Of a DNA stretch of 64,000 nt, positions 1 to 11,477 are shown in pieces. The position numbers and the translations under genes were made by a program. The stretch comes from an uncultured Bacteroidota bacterium (GTDB lineage: Bacteria; Bacteroidota; Bacteroidia; Bacteroidales; UBA12481): positions 16,245 to 80,244 of the forward strand of contig CAINOB010000001.1 in assembly GCA_903851365.1 (NCBI GenBank), written 5' to 3'. A model generated the notes under the pieces. The model was not told the origin of the DNA. It made no database searches and saw nothing but the letters and a program-made list of their open reading frames with translations. Position 1 is the stretch's first letter. Each line of letters starts with the position of its first letter.

Positions 1-3000
1 CCACCATCTGCAGCGGTACAACAACCACCTTGTCAGTTACTGCTACCGGCGGCACCCCGTCGCTGGATTACCAGTGGCAGTACAACACAACCGGTTGCGG
101 CGCCGGATCTTGGAATAATATCCTTGTCGGAGGCAATTCGAGCACTTATACGACAGCCCACAACACACAAACTTATTACTACCGTGTATTGGTTTCCGCG
201 ACCGGTAGCGGTTGTACTACGATAATATCCGATTGTGCCACGGTATATATGCCCCGGATTACCACCGAACCCAGTGCCAGCAATCCTGAGATTTGCGTTG
301 GCGGGACCTCAACCTTGTCGGTCGTTACAGAAACCGGCAATCCTGCCATTGGATATTCTTACCAGTGGCAATATTACAATAGTACCACTAGCACCTGGAA
401 CAATGTGGCTGACGCGACTCCAGCCGGGGCCCTCTATACCAATGCAACGACCGCCAGCATGACTGTTGCCGGGATGACTCCCTCTGCTGCACACCTTTTC
501 AGGGTGGTCATTCAGGTTACCTCTCCGGCGTGCACCGAATTAACTTCTTCTTCGGTTACCGTGACAGTGAAGAACGATCCCGGCATTTCGGGACCACCGG
601 TCGAGGGTACGGTTTGCAACGGAAGTACCTATGCCCTTCATGTTACAGCAACCGGAGGCACTCCCTCACTGAATTATCAATGGCAGGTTTCCTCCTCGGA
701 TTCTCCTTACGTTTGGGCTGATGTTTCCACTGGAACCGGCGGACAAACTAAAGATTATACGACGGCTGGCCTTACGACCAATAAATGGTACAAAGTTAAC
801 ATTACCGCCACCGGTAGTGACTGTAACACAATCAGTTCCACGCCGGTAAAAGTAACAGTCAATAATTTATCCCCCGGAACTATCGGGGGTGCCCAAACGA
901 TCTGTGAAAACGGTACACCAACCGGGTTAACCAATACCGGAGATGCAACCGCTGTTGAAGCCGGCGCGGTCATTAGTTATCAATGGCAGAGTCATGTTTT
1001 GTCCGGTAGTTATTCAGATATTCTTACCGCAACTAACGCAACTTATTCCCCCGGTCCGCTTACCGTGGATACTTGGTACCGCAGGGTAGCCACCTCTACG
1101 CTCAATGCAGTTGCCTGTTCGTCCAATTCAAATGAAATAATTGTTACAGTTAACAATCTGACTGCCGGTGTAATCGCAGCCGATCAAACCATTTGCAGCG
1201 GTTCTGATGTTGCAGCCTTTACGGTTTCCACCGCGGCAACAGCCGATGGAATAATCTCCTATCAATGGCAGATCAGTACCGACGGAGCTATTTATTCTAA
1301 TATTCCGGTTGGGGGAACATCAGCAACTTATGATGAAGGTACTTTAACATCCGACAGGTGGTATCAACGCATTGCCACCTCCACACTGAACACGGTAGCT
1401 TGCTCGAAAACATCCAATGTCATCCATGTATTCGTTAACAATCTCGATCCGGGATCGATTTCCGGAGGTGAAACCATCTGCTCCGGCGGTGATCCGGCAA
1501 TTATTAATTCAGCAGGTGCTTATTCTGGCGACGGAACTCTCAGCTATACATGGTATTACAGAACCTCAGCCACCGGACTCCCGCCAACGGGCTGGACTGC
1601 AATTGGCTCAAGCAATACTGCATCGTATGACCCACCGTCCGGCTTAACAGCCGACCGGTTCTACAGCCGTTTAACCACCTCGGTTTTAAACACGGTTTCC
1701 TGTACAGCCGCTTCAAACATCATTGCCGTTTATGTAAACAACCTCACTCCCGGAACCATTCAATCCGCACAAACCATCTGCGACGGAGGAACCGCAAACC
1801 TGTTAACGACTGCCACCGCACCAACAGCTGATGGGACTATCTCTTATCAGTGGGAAATCAGCACAACCAGCGGAGTAGCAGGATTCAGCGACATTGCGCT
1901 TAACGGAACCAATGCCAGTTATCAGCCTCTTTCGCAAACCCAGGACACCTGGTACCGGAGAAGGATAATATCAACATTCAACACAATTCTCTGTACGGCA
2001 ACCTCACCAGCCATCCAGGTTACGGTAATCAATTTTACATCTACTAATACCATCGGAACCGCACAGACCATTTGTAACGGTACCACAGCCTCCCTAACCG
2101 GGAACGCAGTGACCGGCGATGCCGCTGCCGCCTATGTATGGCAATTCAGTACCGACAATGCTACCTATAACCCGGTAGTTCCAGCAGGAACCTCACAGAA
2201 TTACACAACCAATTCACTCACTCAGAATACTTGGTTCCGAAGGGTTGCCACGATGACAGTAAACACCGTACCGTGCTCGATAACCAGTGCTCCTCTGTTG
2301 GTAACGGTCAACAATCTCTCCCCCGGAACTATCGGGGGTGCCCAAACTATCTGTGAAAACGGTACACCAACCGGGTTAACAAATACCGGAGATGCAACCG
2401 CCGTTGAAGCTGGATCGGTCATTACCTATCAGTGGCAGAGCCATGTTGCTGCCGGGAGCTATGCAAATATTCTCACCGCAACTAATGCAACCTACTCACC
2501 CGGTGCGCTTACGGTTGACACCTGGTACCGCAGGGTAGCCACTTCCACCTTAAATAGTGTTGCCTGCTCCTCCAATTCAAATGAAATCATTGTTACGGTT
2601 AATAATCTGACTGCCGGCACCATATCGTCTGCTCAAACCCTTTGCGAAAATTCATCGGCCTCTTTAACCGGCACCCTTCCAACTTTTGACGGCACGGTAA
2701 CTTACCAATGGCAAAGCAGCCCGGATAACAGTACCTGGAGCAATGCAGCCGGCACAAGCACTAACCAAAATTACACCACGGCTGCTCTAACTGCCGACAC
2801 CTACTTCCAACGTATCGTCAAATCCACTCTCTCAGCAATAGAGTGTACCAAAACCTCTCCTTCGATACTTGTAACCATCATCAATTTCGATCCGGGTTCC
2901 ATAGCGGGCGATCAAACCATCTGCAGCGGAACAAACAATGCTGTTCTAACCAGCAGTGCCACGGGAACCGGCGATGGAACATTCTCCTATCTCTGGGAGC

Positions 3001-6000
3001 GGTCCCTCATCGATTCACCTTACTCCTGGACCTCAACCGGAGTTACAACGGTTACCTATCCCGCCACGGCTCACACCGCGGATACCTGGTACCGCCGAAG
3101 GACCAGGGCCAACCTGAACAGTACGGACTGCGACAAATACTCCAACGTCATCCGGGTTACGGTTAACAACCTTACCTCCGGAACTATTCAATCCGCGCAA
3201 ACCATTTGCGAAGGTGACATTCCTGCCCTGTTAACTACGGCAATTGCAGCCACCAACGACGGAACGTTGACCTATCAATGGGAAATCAGCACAACCAGTT
3301 CATCCTCAGGTTTTTCTGATATTGCGCTCAACGGAACCAACGAAACTTATCAGCCCCTGCCACTGATTCAGGACACCTGGTACCGGAGAAGGGCAATCTC
3401 AACTCTTAACCTGATAGCCTGCAGTGCAACGACCGCTGCGATCCAGATCACGGTGAATAACTTTACCTCTGCGAACACTATTTCCGCGGATCAAAATATA
3501 TGCTACAACACAACTGCCTCATTAACAGGGAATATTGTTGCAGGCGACGGGAGCATTACCTACCAATGGAAAAGCAGCACCGACAATAATTCATTTAGTA
3601 ATGTTGCAACTGGTGGAACCTTGCAAGACTACACAACAAGTGCCCTTACTCAGGACACCTGGTTCCGGAGAGTCGCTACTTCGACCCAAAATTCAGTTGC
3701 TTGTACATTAACCAGCACTTCCATCCTGGTTAGCGTAAAACCTATACCTTCAGTAACCTCCGGCCTTGTTCAAACTATCTGCACCAATACGGCAGCAAGT
3801 CTTACCCTGACAACTTCTCCTGATGTTCCGGGAACAACATTCTCGTGGCCGGCACCAACCATTTCCGGTGTCCCAGGAAATATTACAGGCGGAACGGCAA
3901 GATCGGCACCGGGAACCACTTCTCCTATTAGCAATACTTTGGTAAATACCACCTCGACACCGCAAACTGCAACCTATATAGTAACGCCTACCGGTCCTAC
4001 CGGTTGTGTAGGGACAACCCGAAATGTGGTTATCACTGTCAACCCTTCGGCCCAGGTCAATATCCCGGCCAATCAGGTCGTTTGCAATAATGCCTCCACC
4101 ACTTTGGTTACATTCGGTACCACGCGTACAGGTGGAACTACCACCTATACCTGGGCAAACGACAATACAGCCATCGGCCTGGCAGCCGCCAGCATCGGCA
4201 ATGTCACTGGTATTCCGTCCTTTACTGCCACCAACAGCGGAACTTTGCCTATCACAGCCAACATTACGGTTACCCCGACCTTTACCAACGGATCGGTCAG
4301 TTGTTCGGGCACCTCACAAACTTTTACGATCACTGTAAATCCATCGGCTCAGGTCAATATCCCGGCTAATCAGGTCATCTGCAATTCGGGTTCCACTACT
4401 TCAGTCACATTCAGTACCACCCGTACCGGAGGCACAACCACTTACACCTGGGCAAACGACAATACCGCTATCGGTCTGGCTGCCAGCAGTGCTGGCAATT
4501 CCACCGGCATTCCATCCTTTACCGCCACCAACAACGGCACTGCACCCATCACAGGTACCATTACCATAACTCCAACCTTTACCAATGGGTCCGTCAGTTG
4601 CAGTGGTACAGCGCAAACTTTCACCATCACGGTCAATCCGACGGCTCAGGTGAACCAGCCGACCAGTCAGGTAGTCTGCAATAACTCAGGTACCTCTACC
4701 GTAACCTTCGGTACAGGAAACAGTGGTGGAACAACCACCTATTCCTGGACCAATGACCAGCCTTCAATCGGTCTGGCTGCCAGCGGGACCAACACTCCGA
4801 CCATTCCGTCCTTTACTGCCACCAACAGCGGATCAACGCCGGTTGTTGCCACGATTGTGGTCACCCCAAGCTTTACTAACGGATCAGTAAGCTGCACCGG
4901 ATCTTCGAAAACTTTTACCATTACGGTGAATCCAAGCGGTCAGGTCAATGTCCCGGCTAATCAGGTCGTTTGCAATGGGGCCTCCACCTCACTGGTCACC
5001 TTCGGCACCACCCGTACAGGAGGCACAACAACCTATACCTGGGCAAACGACAATACCAGCATCGGGCTGGCTGCCGCCAGCGTTGGCAATGTCACGGGTA
5101 TTCCGTCCTTTACTGCCACCAACAGCGGAACTTCGCCCATTTCAGGCACTATCACCATCACTCCGACCTTTACGAACGGATCAGTCAGTTGTTCGGGCAC
5201 CGCACAAACATTTACGATCACGGTGAACCCATCGGCGCAGGTAAATATCCCGGCAAATCAGGTCGTCTGCAACGGGGCCGCTACCTCACTGGTCACGTTC
5301 GGAACCACGCGTACCGGGGGTACCACAACCTATTCATGGACCAACGACCAGACTTCAATCGGCCTGGCAGCTGCCAGCGTCGGAAATGCCACCGACATTC
5401 CGGTATTTACTGCAACCAACAACGGAACTTCACCGATCACAGCAAGCATAACGGTCACACCGACCTTTACTAACGGATCGGTAAGTTGCAGCGGTACCGC
5501 ACAAACATTTACCATCACGGTCAATCCAACGGCTCAGGTCAATATCCCGGCCAATCAGGTCGTCTGCAATTTGGGTTCCTCCTCCCTGGTCACTTTCAGC
5601 ACCACACGTACCGGAGGCACAACAACCTACACCTGGGCAAATGACAATACCGCCATCGGACTGGCAGCATCAAGCTCTGGAAATGTTACCACCATTCCGG
5701 TATTTACTGCCACCAATAGCGGCACTTTACCCATCATGGCTAACATTACCATTACACCGACCTTCACCAATGGTTCCGTCAGTTGTTTGGGCACCGCACA
5801 AACTTTCACCATCACGGTGAATCCTACTGCTCAGGTGAATGATCCGGCAGACCAGGTCGTTTGCAACGGGGCCTCCACCTCACTGGTGACCTTCGGAACC
5901 ACTAATACCGGCGGTACCACTACCTATACATGGACCAACGACAACACGACTATCGGTCTGGCAGCAAGTGGCTCAGGAAATATTTCAGCATTTATCGCTA

Positions 6001-9000
6001 CAAATATGAGTTCTGCCACAGTGACAGCAACCATCACTGTTACCCCTCATTTTGAAAATGGATCAATATCCTGCACAGGATCTGCACAAACATTCACGAT
6101 CACTGTTAAGAGCGGACTTGCACCGATTATAACCGGGAATATTCCTGAAACTTCAATTGAAGGCTGTTCTTCATCAGTCGTGCCATCGCCAGTAACCACA
6201 GCAGCTGCTTTGGAATCGATGGGCTTAATTATCAATGATGCAAGCACACCCGATACCGGCCTCGTCATCACCAGTCACGATATCGCTACGGGAACCTGCC
6301 CTGTTACAGTGATAAGGACCTATACTGTCACTAACGATTGTGGCCTCTCAAGCACGGTAATACAAACGTATAAAGTGACGGACAATACGGCGCCTGTCGT
6401 TTCATGCCCTGTTGGACAACAGATCAGAGAAACCTCGGGATTAAATACTTTTTACTTTGCTGCCGGATCAGAATTTGACGCTACTGCTTTTTCAGATAAT
6501 TGCGTAATTGTCAGTATTTCAAACAATCTGAACCACCTGGCGACTCTGAACGGTTACGCATTTCCTGTCGGACCAACGCAGGTTATCTGGACAGCGACCG
6601 ATTTATGTGGCAATCAGGCAACTTGCTCATTTTATGTTACCGTCAGTCAATTGGTAGCCGACCTTGCCATTACCAAAACAGCCAGCCCGCACACAGTAAG
6701 TGCCGGTGACCTGGCTTCATTCCTCATCGTAGTAACCAACCTTGGGCCTGGTGATGCCCTAAGTGTTTCGGTAACTGATGCCGGCAATGCCAATATCCTG
6801 AATCCGCAATTCAGCCTGAACAATGGGGCCACATGGAGCAACTGGACCGGCACCTATATTTATGGCAATTTGGCGGCAAATGGCACTTTTACCCTGCTGA
6901 TGCGCGGTTCGGTAAGCCCATCGCTGCCGGTTGGCACAATACTGCCGAATACTGCCACAGTTTCCAGCCCGACCAGAGATCCGGTTCCCGGCAATAACAC
7001 CTCAACCGATCATGCAACCGTCACCGGAAGCGCAGACCTCAGCATTGTTAAACAAGGCACGCCTCATCCGGTTGCCGCAGGACAGGTAATTACCTATACT
7101 ATATCGACAACCAATAACGGTCCGAGCGACGCACTTAATGTGGTCACAACGGATGCTGTACCTTCCACCATCCGCAATCCGGAATTCAGCATCAATGGCG
7201 GAATCTCCTGGAGCGCATGGACCGGCAGTTACAACTGGGGAACCCTTGCCGCATTGGCAAACCACTATTTAGTGATTCGTGGTACGGTGAGCCCCGACCA
7301 GATCAACGGAACATTAATCAGAAATACCGCAACTGTTTCGAGTCCGACTCCGGATCCTGTTCCTGGCAATAATACTTCGGTCGACGAAGCCCCGGTGAAC
7401 ACTAACGCAGACCTGAGCATTACCAAGGTGAGTACCCCTAACCCGGTGCTTGCCGGTCAAGTGATTACCTATACGATCACGGTGACCAACCCCGGATATT
7501 CCGATGCTCAGGGAGTGCAGATAACAGATATGGTTCCGGGATCCATCCTTACTCCGGAATATTCGGTTGATAACGGATCATCGTGGAGAGCATGGGTGAG
7601 TCCATACAATGCTGGTACAATTGCTGCAGGTAACCATTTTGTCCTCCTGATCCGGGGTGTTGTGATTCCTGATGCGGTAAGGGGATTGGTGGTGGCAAAT
7701 ACCGCTTCGGTTTCCAGTTCCACGGCTGATCCGAATCCGGTTAATAATACGGTCACTGACCAGAATACCATTACGGTTCCCCATCCGAACCTGTTGGTAA
7801 CCAAATCGGCCCTCGACAACATATTCAGCGCTGTGGGCGATATCGTACACTATCGGATTATAGTGTATAACAACAACATCGAGAATCTTTACAATATCAC
7901 CGTCAGCGATTCGAATGCAATCATCACTTCCGGAAGTCCGATAGCCAGACTGGATGCCGGTAAAACTGCTGAAGTCTTTGCATCCCATACTGTTACCCAA
8001 AGTGATATCGATGCAGGCGAAATATTGAATACCGTTACAGCTAACGGAAACAACGTTAATGCGGTAAGCGTCAAGGACAAGAGTAATCTGGTCTCTATCA
8101 AGGGTACGCAACGACCGCAGATTACGGTAACCAAATATGTTGCCGAAACACGGTTCAAATCAGTCGGGGAAACAATTCACTATTCCATGGAGGTATTCAA
8201 CTGCGGTAACGTAACACTGAAAAATATCCTGGTATACGATCCGAATGCTACCATCATTGGTACTAAAACGTTTGCCAGCCTGGCCCCGAGAGCAACCGCT
8301 ACGGTGAATGCGGTTCACATAGTGACACAGGCAGATGTGGCTGCCGGTAAGATTTCGAATACCGCATATGTGGAAGGATTCGATCAGAATAACTTGTCAG
8401 TCAAAGATGACAGTAACGTTGTGACCCTTTTCTCCAACCAGCCCGATCAACTTTCGATTGTCAAACTGGCTAAGGAAACCACTTTCAAAAAGATCGGAGA
8501 TACCATACATTATGAAATGACCCTGAAAAACTACAGGAGCACTTATCTGTCCAATATCTGGGTATATGATGCAACTGCAGTTATTACTACACCGATACCG
8601 ATTTTCAGAATCGAAACTGATAATTCTGTATTGGTCAAGGCTTACCATGTTGTTACCCAAAAGGATCTGGATGCCGGTAAGGTGGTGAATATTGCGGTGG
8701 CCAGAGGAACCGATTATTTCGGATATGTCGATCAGGAATACAGCAACGAGGTCACTGTTTTTGCCGGGCAGCAACCAGGGTTGATCCTGACCAAAACTGC
8801 CGATGAAAGCTCCTATCAGAATGTTGGCGACCTGATTCACTATTCCAACGAAATCCGCAATGAGGGTAATGTTAAGATCACTGGAATTGTTCTGACCGAT
8901 CCTGATACACATTATACCGGAAGTAACCAGGTGAGTGAATTAAATCCGGGGGATAGTGTGACTATCCGGACAGTCCATACCGTAACACAAACTGACCTGA

Positions 9001-11333
9001 ACATCGGAAATATTGAACAAACGGCAACTTTATCCGGATTGGATGTCAACAGCCAGCCCATCAGAATTAGTAGTAATTCGCTGATTGTTAATGGAATTCA
9101 GACTGCTGATATTTCAGCAAACCTGACAGCTGCTGAAAATACCTTTAAAAACCAAGGCGATGTGATCCATTATACCGTGAGCATACGGAACACGGGAAAC
9201 ATCACCCTTACTAAACTCGGGATATCAGCAGCGGGTGCGATCATTCAAAGCGGGTCAACGATCAATGATCTGCTTCCGGGTTATTCGGCAATATTTACTG
9301 CCGAACATCTGGTTTCCATTGCCGACCTGACAGCCGGAAAGCTTTCGGGACAAGCAACAATTACCGGATTAAAACCCGATGGCAGCCAGATTACCCGCGC
9401 AACCAATGAGTTGACTTTAGTAGCCGGTCTGGTTCCGGGACTGTCAGTGACAACCGTTGCAACAGAATCTTCGTACCGGGCAGCTGGTGAAACAATCCAC
9501 TATGCCATCACGGTAAGGAATACCGGAAACGCAAATCTGACCAACATCCGCGTAACCGATCTGAATGCTCAGATAACCGATCCGGTAATCAGTCTTGCAC
9601 CTTTTGGCAGTGCAACGGTTTCCGCTACTCACACTGTGACCCAGTCTGATATTGATTCCGGCGAAATTGCTAATATGGCAACCATAACCGGACAATATCC
9701 TGATGGAACGCCTATCGATCATTCAACCAATCCGGTTACGATTTATGCAGTATCCGAACCCAGGCTCAATGCTACCATTTATCCGGTGGAATCCTCCTAC
9801 CATACTGCCGGTGACCTCGTGAATTTCACCATTGAGGTAACTAATACGGGAAATTTAACCATTTCCAATATTACACTTGCGCCACTTGGTGAACTGACGA
9901 TCACCGGAACTCCGGCCGACGGACTAACCCCTGGCCAGAAAGCCTTATGGTCAGGAGTTTATGAGGTTAAAACAAGTGATCTTGATGCCGGGAAAGTAGC
10001 ACGGTCGGTTGATGTAACCGGTACTGATCCGCACAGCCAGCCGCTGAGGGTATCGAGCAACCAGACCATCGTTGCTGCAGTCCAGATTCCGGAACTCTCG
10101 GCAACTTCAACTGCAACGGAGGCTGCATTCACAGCGGCCGGTGATATTTTACATTACAATATAGTGGTAACAAACACCGGTAATGTAAGTATCATAAGTA
10201 CTTCGGTGACTGACCCGAATGCGGTGATTATCAGTGTTCGTCCTAATGTTATCCTGATGCCCGGCGAATCGTTCCCGGTACTGGCAACACATTTAGTTAC
10301 CCAGGAAGACATGGATGCAGGTAAGGTGGTTACGATGGCAAAAGCTGAAGGGTTCGACCTGGCGGGACACACCATCGGAAAGCTCGCCAACCAGGTTACC
10401 ATCGCAGGGTTGCAGCGTACTGAACTTGGAGTAACATCAACGGCTTCAAGCCTCATTTACAACAAAGTGGGTGAGTTGGTCAATTATCATATCGAGGTTA
10501 AGAATACCGGAAATATCTCCTTGTATAATGTTGAAGTCACGAACCCGGGTGTGGTAATCGATGCCAACAATACGGCAACTTCGCTGCTGCCGGGTGAATC
10601 GCTGATTACTACAGCTTCGCACACTATTACGCAGGACGACCTGGATGCCGGCGAGTTTGTCAATACCAGCAAGGCAACGGCTACAGATAGCAATGGTAAG
10701 CCAATCATCAAAATAGCCGATCAGCAAGTTGTTACAGGAGTTCAGCAACGAGAGCTGACAGTTGTCACGGCTGCATCCGTCCCGAATTATAAAAATGAAG
10801 GCGATGTAATCCGATATACTGTTGTGGTGAAAAACACCGGTAATGTGACCATGAAAAACGTGAGCGCAACGGATGTCAAAGACCTGCTGAATTTCAACCG
10901 TACACTACCTTCGCTGGCTCCGGGCGAGATGGATTCACTGACTGCCGATCATACAGTTACCCGGGCAGATATCAATGCCGGCCGTATCGTAACCGCAGGT
11001 ATCGCCATTGGATTTTCCAATTCCCGTAAGTTCAGCTTTACCGGAAATGAAACCACGGTCAAGATCACAATCGAGAATTACAACCTGGCTAACTATCCGA
11101 ACCCGTTTGCCTACGAAACGACCATTACTTTCGATCTGCCTGAAAAAGGCAAGGTGATCCTGAAAGTCTTCGATATTACCGGCCAGGAGGTCGGACAGGT
11201 CGACCAGCAGGACTTCAACCAGGGCCGCAACTATGTTACCTGGAAAACCAGGAACGAGCAGAAGGGCCAGTATATATTGAAGATGTACTATAATGGGCAG
11301 ACTGCAGTGAAGATGGTGACGATCATTAATTAA
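1..11333 (+). CDS. Giant repetitive T9SS-secreted surface protein (5' truncated)
   Basis: The reading frame is open from the window edge, and codons before the first possible start already encode the repeat motif TICSG, so the gene begins upstream. About 3,775 residues are visible. The order is: Ig/PKD-like domains with paired Cys (QTIC...YQWQ...VAC) to about nt 3740; a PKD-like domain to 4040; seven near-identical domains of about 99 residues (4043-6110); HYR-like segments with DNTAPVVSCP (to about 6640); three DUF11 repeats (ADLxITK...NPGYSDA, to about 7770); ten further DUF11-like repeats with the G(D/E)xIHY motif (7780-11070); and a type A T9SS sorting domain (NYPNPF...FDITGQEV...GQYILKMYYN). 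By family knowledge it is exported, cleaved and anchored on the cell surface by T9SS. An adhesin role is inferred. The ligand cannot be read from the sequence. Confidence 0.9.
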   Translation, partial: TICSGTTTTLSVTATGGTPSLDYQWQYNTTGCGAGSWNNILVGGNSSTYTTAHNTQTYYYRVLVSATGSGCTTIISDCATVYMPRITTEPSASNPEICVGGTSTLSVVTETGNPAIGYSYQWQYYNSTTSTWNNVADATPAGALYTNATTASMTVAGMTPSAAHLFRVVIQVTSPACTELTSSSVTVTVKNDPGISGPPVEGTVCNGSTYALHVTATGGTPSLNYQWQVSSSDSPYVWADVSTGTGGQTKDYTTAGLTTNKWYKVNITATGSDCNTISSTPVKVTVNNLSPGTIGGAQTICENGTPTGLTNTGDATAVEAGAVISYQWQSHVLSGSYSDILTATNATYSPGPLTVDTWYRRVATSTLNAVACSSNSNEIIVTVNNLTAGVIAADQTICSGSDVAAFTVSTAATADGIISYQWQISTDGAIYSNIPVGGTSATYDEGTLTSDRWYQRIATSTLNTVACSKTSNVIHVFVNNLDPGSISGGETICSGGDPAIINSAGAYSGDGTLSYTWYYRTSATGLPPTGWTAIGSSNTASYDPPSGLTADRFYSRLTTSVLNTVSCTAASNIIAVYVNNLTPGTIQSAQTICDGGTANLLTTATAPTADGTISYQWEISTTSGVAGFSDIALNGTNASYQPLSQTQDTWYRRRIISTFNTILCTATSPAIQVTVINFTSTNTIGTAQTICNGTTASLTGNAVTGDAAAAYVWQFSTDNATYNPVVPAGTSQNYTTNSLTQNTWFRRVATMTVNTVPCSITSAPLLVTVNNLSPGTIGGAQTICENGTPTGLTNTGDATAVEAGSVITYQWQSHVAAGSYANILTATNATYSPGALTVDTWYRRVATSTLNSVACSSNSNEIIVTVNNLTAGTISSAQTLCENSSASLTGTLPTFDGTVTYQWQSSPDNSTWSNAAGTSTNQNYTTAALTADTYFQRIVKSTLSAIECTKTSPSILVTIINFDPGSIAGDQTICSGTNNAVLTSSATGTGDGTFSYLWERSLIDSPYSWTSTGVTTVTYPATAHTADTWYRRRTRANLNSTDCDKYSNVIRVTVNNLTSGTIQSAQTICEGDIPALLTTAIAATNDGTLTYQWEISTTSSSSGFSDIALNGTNETYQPLPLIQDTWYRRRAISTLNLIACSATTAAIQITVNNFTSANTISADQNICYNTTASLTGNIVAGDGSITYQWKSSTDNNSFSNVATGGTLQDYTTSALTQDTWFRRVATSTQNSVACTLTSTSILVSVKPIPSVTSGLVQTICTNTAASLTLTTSPDVPGTTFSWPAPTISGVPGNITGGTARSAPGTTSPISNTLVNTTSTPQTATYIVTPTGPTGCVGTTRNVVITVNPSAQVNIPANQVVCNNASTTLVTFGTTRTGGTTTYTWANDNTAIGLAAASIGNVTGIPSFTATNSGTLPITANITVTPTFTNGSVSCSGTSQTFTITVNPSAQVNIPANQVICNSGSTTSVTFSTTRTGGTTTYTWANDNTAIGLAASSAGNSTGIPSFTATNNGTAPITGTITITPTFTNGSVSCSGTAQTFTITVNPTAQVNQPTSQVVCNNSGTSTVTFGTGNSGGTTTYSWTNDQPSIGLAASGTNTPTIPSFTATNSGSTPVVATIVVTPSFTNGSVSCTGSSKTFTITVNPSGQVNVPANQVVCNGASTSLVTFGTTRTGGTTTYTWANDNTSIGLAAASVGNVTGIPSFTATNSGTSPISGTITITPTFTNGSVSCSGTAQTFTITVNPSAQVNIPANQVVCNGAATSLVTFGTTRTGGTTTYSWTNDQTSIGLAAASVGNATDIPVFTATNNGTSPITASITVTPTFTNGSVSCSGTAQTFTITVNPTAQVNIPANQVVCNLGSSSLVTFSTTRTGGTTTYTWANDNTAIGLAASSSGNVTTIPVFTATNSGTLPIMANITITPTFTNGSVSCLGTAQTFTITVNPTAQVNDPADQVVCNGASTSLVTFGTTNTGGTTTYTWTNDNTTIGLAASGSGNISAFIATNMSSATVTATITVTPHFENGSISCTGSAQTFTITVKSGLAPIITGNIPETSIEGCSSSVVPSPVTTAAALESMGLIINDASTPDTGLVITSHDIATGTCPVTVIRTYTVTNDCGLSSTVIQTYKVTDNTAPVVSCPVGQQIRETSGLNTFYFAAGSEFDATAFSDNCVIVSISNNLNHLATLNGYAFPVGPTQVIWTATDLCGNQATCSFYVTVSQLVADLAITKTASPHTVSAGDLASFLIVVTNLGPGDALSVSVTDAGNANILNPQFSLNNGATWSNWTGTYIYGNLAANGTFTLLMRGSVSPSLPVGTILPNTATVSSPTRDPVPGNNTSTDHATVTGSADLSIVKQGTPHPVAAGQVITYTISTTNNGPSDALNVVTTDAVPSTIRNPEFSINGGISWSAWTGSYNWGTLAALANHYLVIRGTVSPDQINGTLIRNTATVSSPTPDPVPGNNTSVDEAPVNTNADLSITKVSTPNPVLAGQVITYTITVTNPGYSDAQGVQITDMVPGSILTPEYSVDNGSSWRAWVSPYNAGTIAAGNHFVLLIRGVVIPDAVRGLVVANTASVSSSTADPNPVNNTVTDQNTITVPHPNLLVTKSALDNIFSAVGDIVHYRIIVYNNNIENLYNITVSDSNAIITSGSPIARLDAGKTAEVFASHTVTQSDIDAGEILNTVTANGNNVNAVSVKDKSNLVSIKGTQRPQITVTKYVAETRFKSVGETIHYSMEVFNCGNVTLKNILVYDPNATIIGTKTFASLAPRATATVNAVHIVTQADVAAGKISNTAYVEGFDQNNLSVKDDSNVVTLFSNQPDQLSIVKLAKETTFKKIGDTIHYEMTLKNYRSTYLSNIWVYDATAVITTPIPIFRIETDNSVLVKAYHVVTQKDLDAGKVVNIAVARGTDYFGYVDQEYSNEVTVFAGQQPGLILTKTADESSYQNVGDLIHYSNEIRNEGNVKITGIVLTDPDTHYTGSNQVSELNPGDSVTIRTVHTVTQTDLNIGNIEQTATLSGLDVNSQPIRISSNSLIVNGIQTADISANLTAAENTFKNQGDVIHYTVSIRNTGNITLTKLGISAAGAIIQSGSTINDLLPGYSAIFTAEHLVSIADLTAGKLSGQATITGLKPDGSQITRATNELTLVAGLVPGLSVTTVATESSYRAAGETIHYAITVRNTGNANLTNIRVTDLNAQITDPVISLAPFGSATVSATHTVTQSDIDSGEIANMATITGQYPDGTPIDHSTNPVTIYAVSEPRLNATIYPVESSYHTAGDLVNFTIEVTNTGNLTISNITLAPLGELTITGTPADGLTPGQKALWSGVYEVKTSDLDAGKVARSVDVTGTDPHSQPLRVSSNQTIVAAVQIPELSATSTATEAAFTAAGDILHYNIVVTNTGNVSIISTSVTDPNAVIISVRPNVILMPGESFPVLATHLVTQEDMDAGKVVTMAKAEGFDLAGHTIGKLANQVTIAGLQRTELGVTSTASSLIYNKVGELVNYHIEVKNTGNISLYNVEVTNPGVVIDANNTATSLLPGESLITTASHTITQDDLDAGEFVNTSKATATDSNGKPIIKIADQQVVTGVQQRELTVVTAASVPNYKNEGDVIRYTVVVKNTGNVTMKNVSATDVKDLLNFNRTLPSLAPGEMDSLTADHTVTRADINAGRIVTAGIAIGFSNSRKFSFTGNETTVKITIENYNLANYPNPFAYETTITFDLPEKGKVILKVFDITGQEVGQVDQQDFNQGRNYVTWKTRNEQKGQYILKMYYNGQTAVKMVTIIN
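867..1155 (+). repeat. Segmental duplication inside the giant gene, copy 1
   Basis: A module of about 290 bp encoding the domain that starts NLSPGTIGGAQTICENG. It is nearly identical at the DNA level to 2310-2598, while neighbouring domains are much more diverged. This points to a recent internal duplication or gene conversion. Confidence 0.75.
2310..2598 (+). repeat. Segmental duplication inside the giant gene, copy 2
   Basis: Second copy of the 867-1155 module. Differences are few and concentrated around the SHVLSGSY/SHVAAGSY segment. Confidence 0.75.
4043..6110 (+). repeat. Seven tandem ~297-bp coding repeats
   Basis: Units start near 4043, 4341, 4640, 4932, 5230, 5527 and 5825. Each encodes a domain opening P(S/T)(A/G)QVN and closing QTFTITVN. 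Nucleotide identity between units is high, so copy-number change by recombination, and assembly collapse, are both likely here. Confidence 0.85.
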
Positions 11334-11399
11334 GGCAAAAGGCAGGAGGGCAGAAAGGCAAAAAGGAAAGGCACAAGGCACAAGGCACAAGGCACAAGG
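11334..11399. repeat. Degenerate heptamer array (family D)
   Basis: Directly after the stop codon of the giant gene. The last part is four exact GGCACAA units, preceded by degenerate GGCAAAA/GGCAGAA-like units. It opens the 311-bp gene-free stretch 11334-11644, which otherwise holds a GGTTTTAACC palindrome (about 11417), a terminator and a family A hairpin. Confidence 0.7.
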
Positions 11400-11477
11400 G
11401 GTGCTATCAATAGGCCCCGGTTTTAACCGGGGTGATTGGTGGTTCAAAAGGAAAATATGGACTTTAGTCCGACAAAA

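Noticed and set aside
4043..6110. Regular tandem DNA repeats as a non-coding array
   Set aside because: The units are fully coding, in frame, and part of the giant surface protein.
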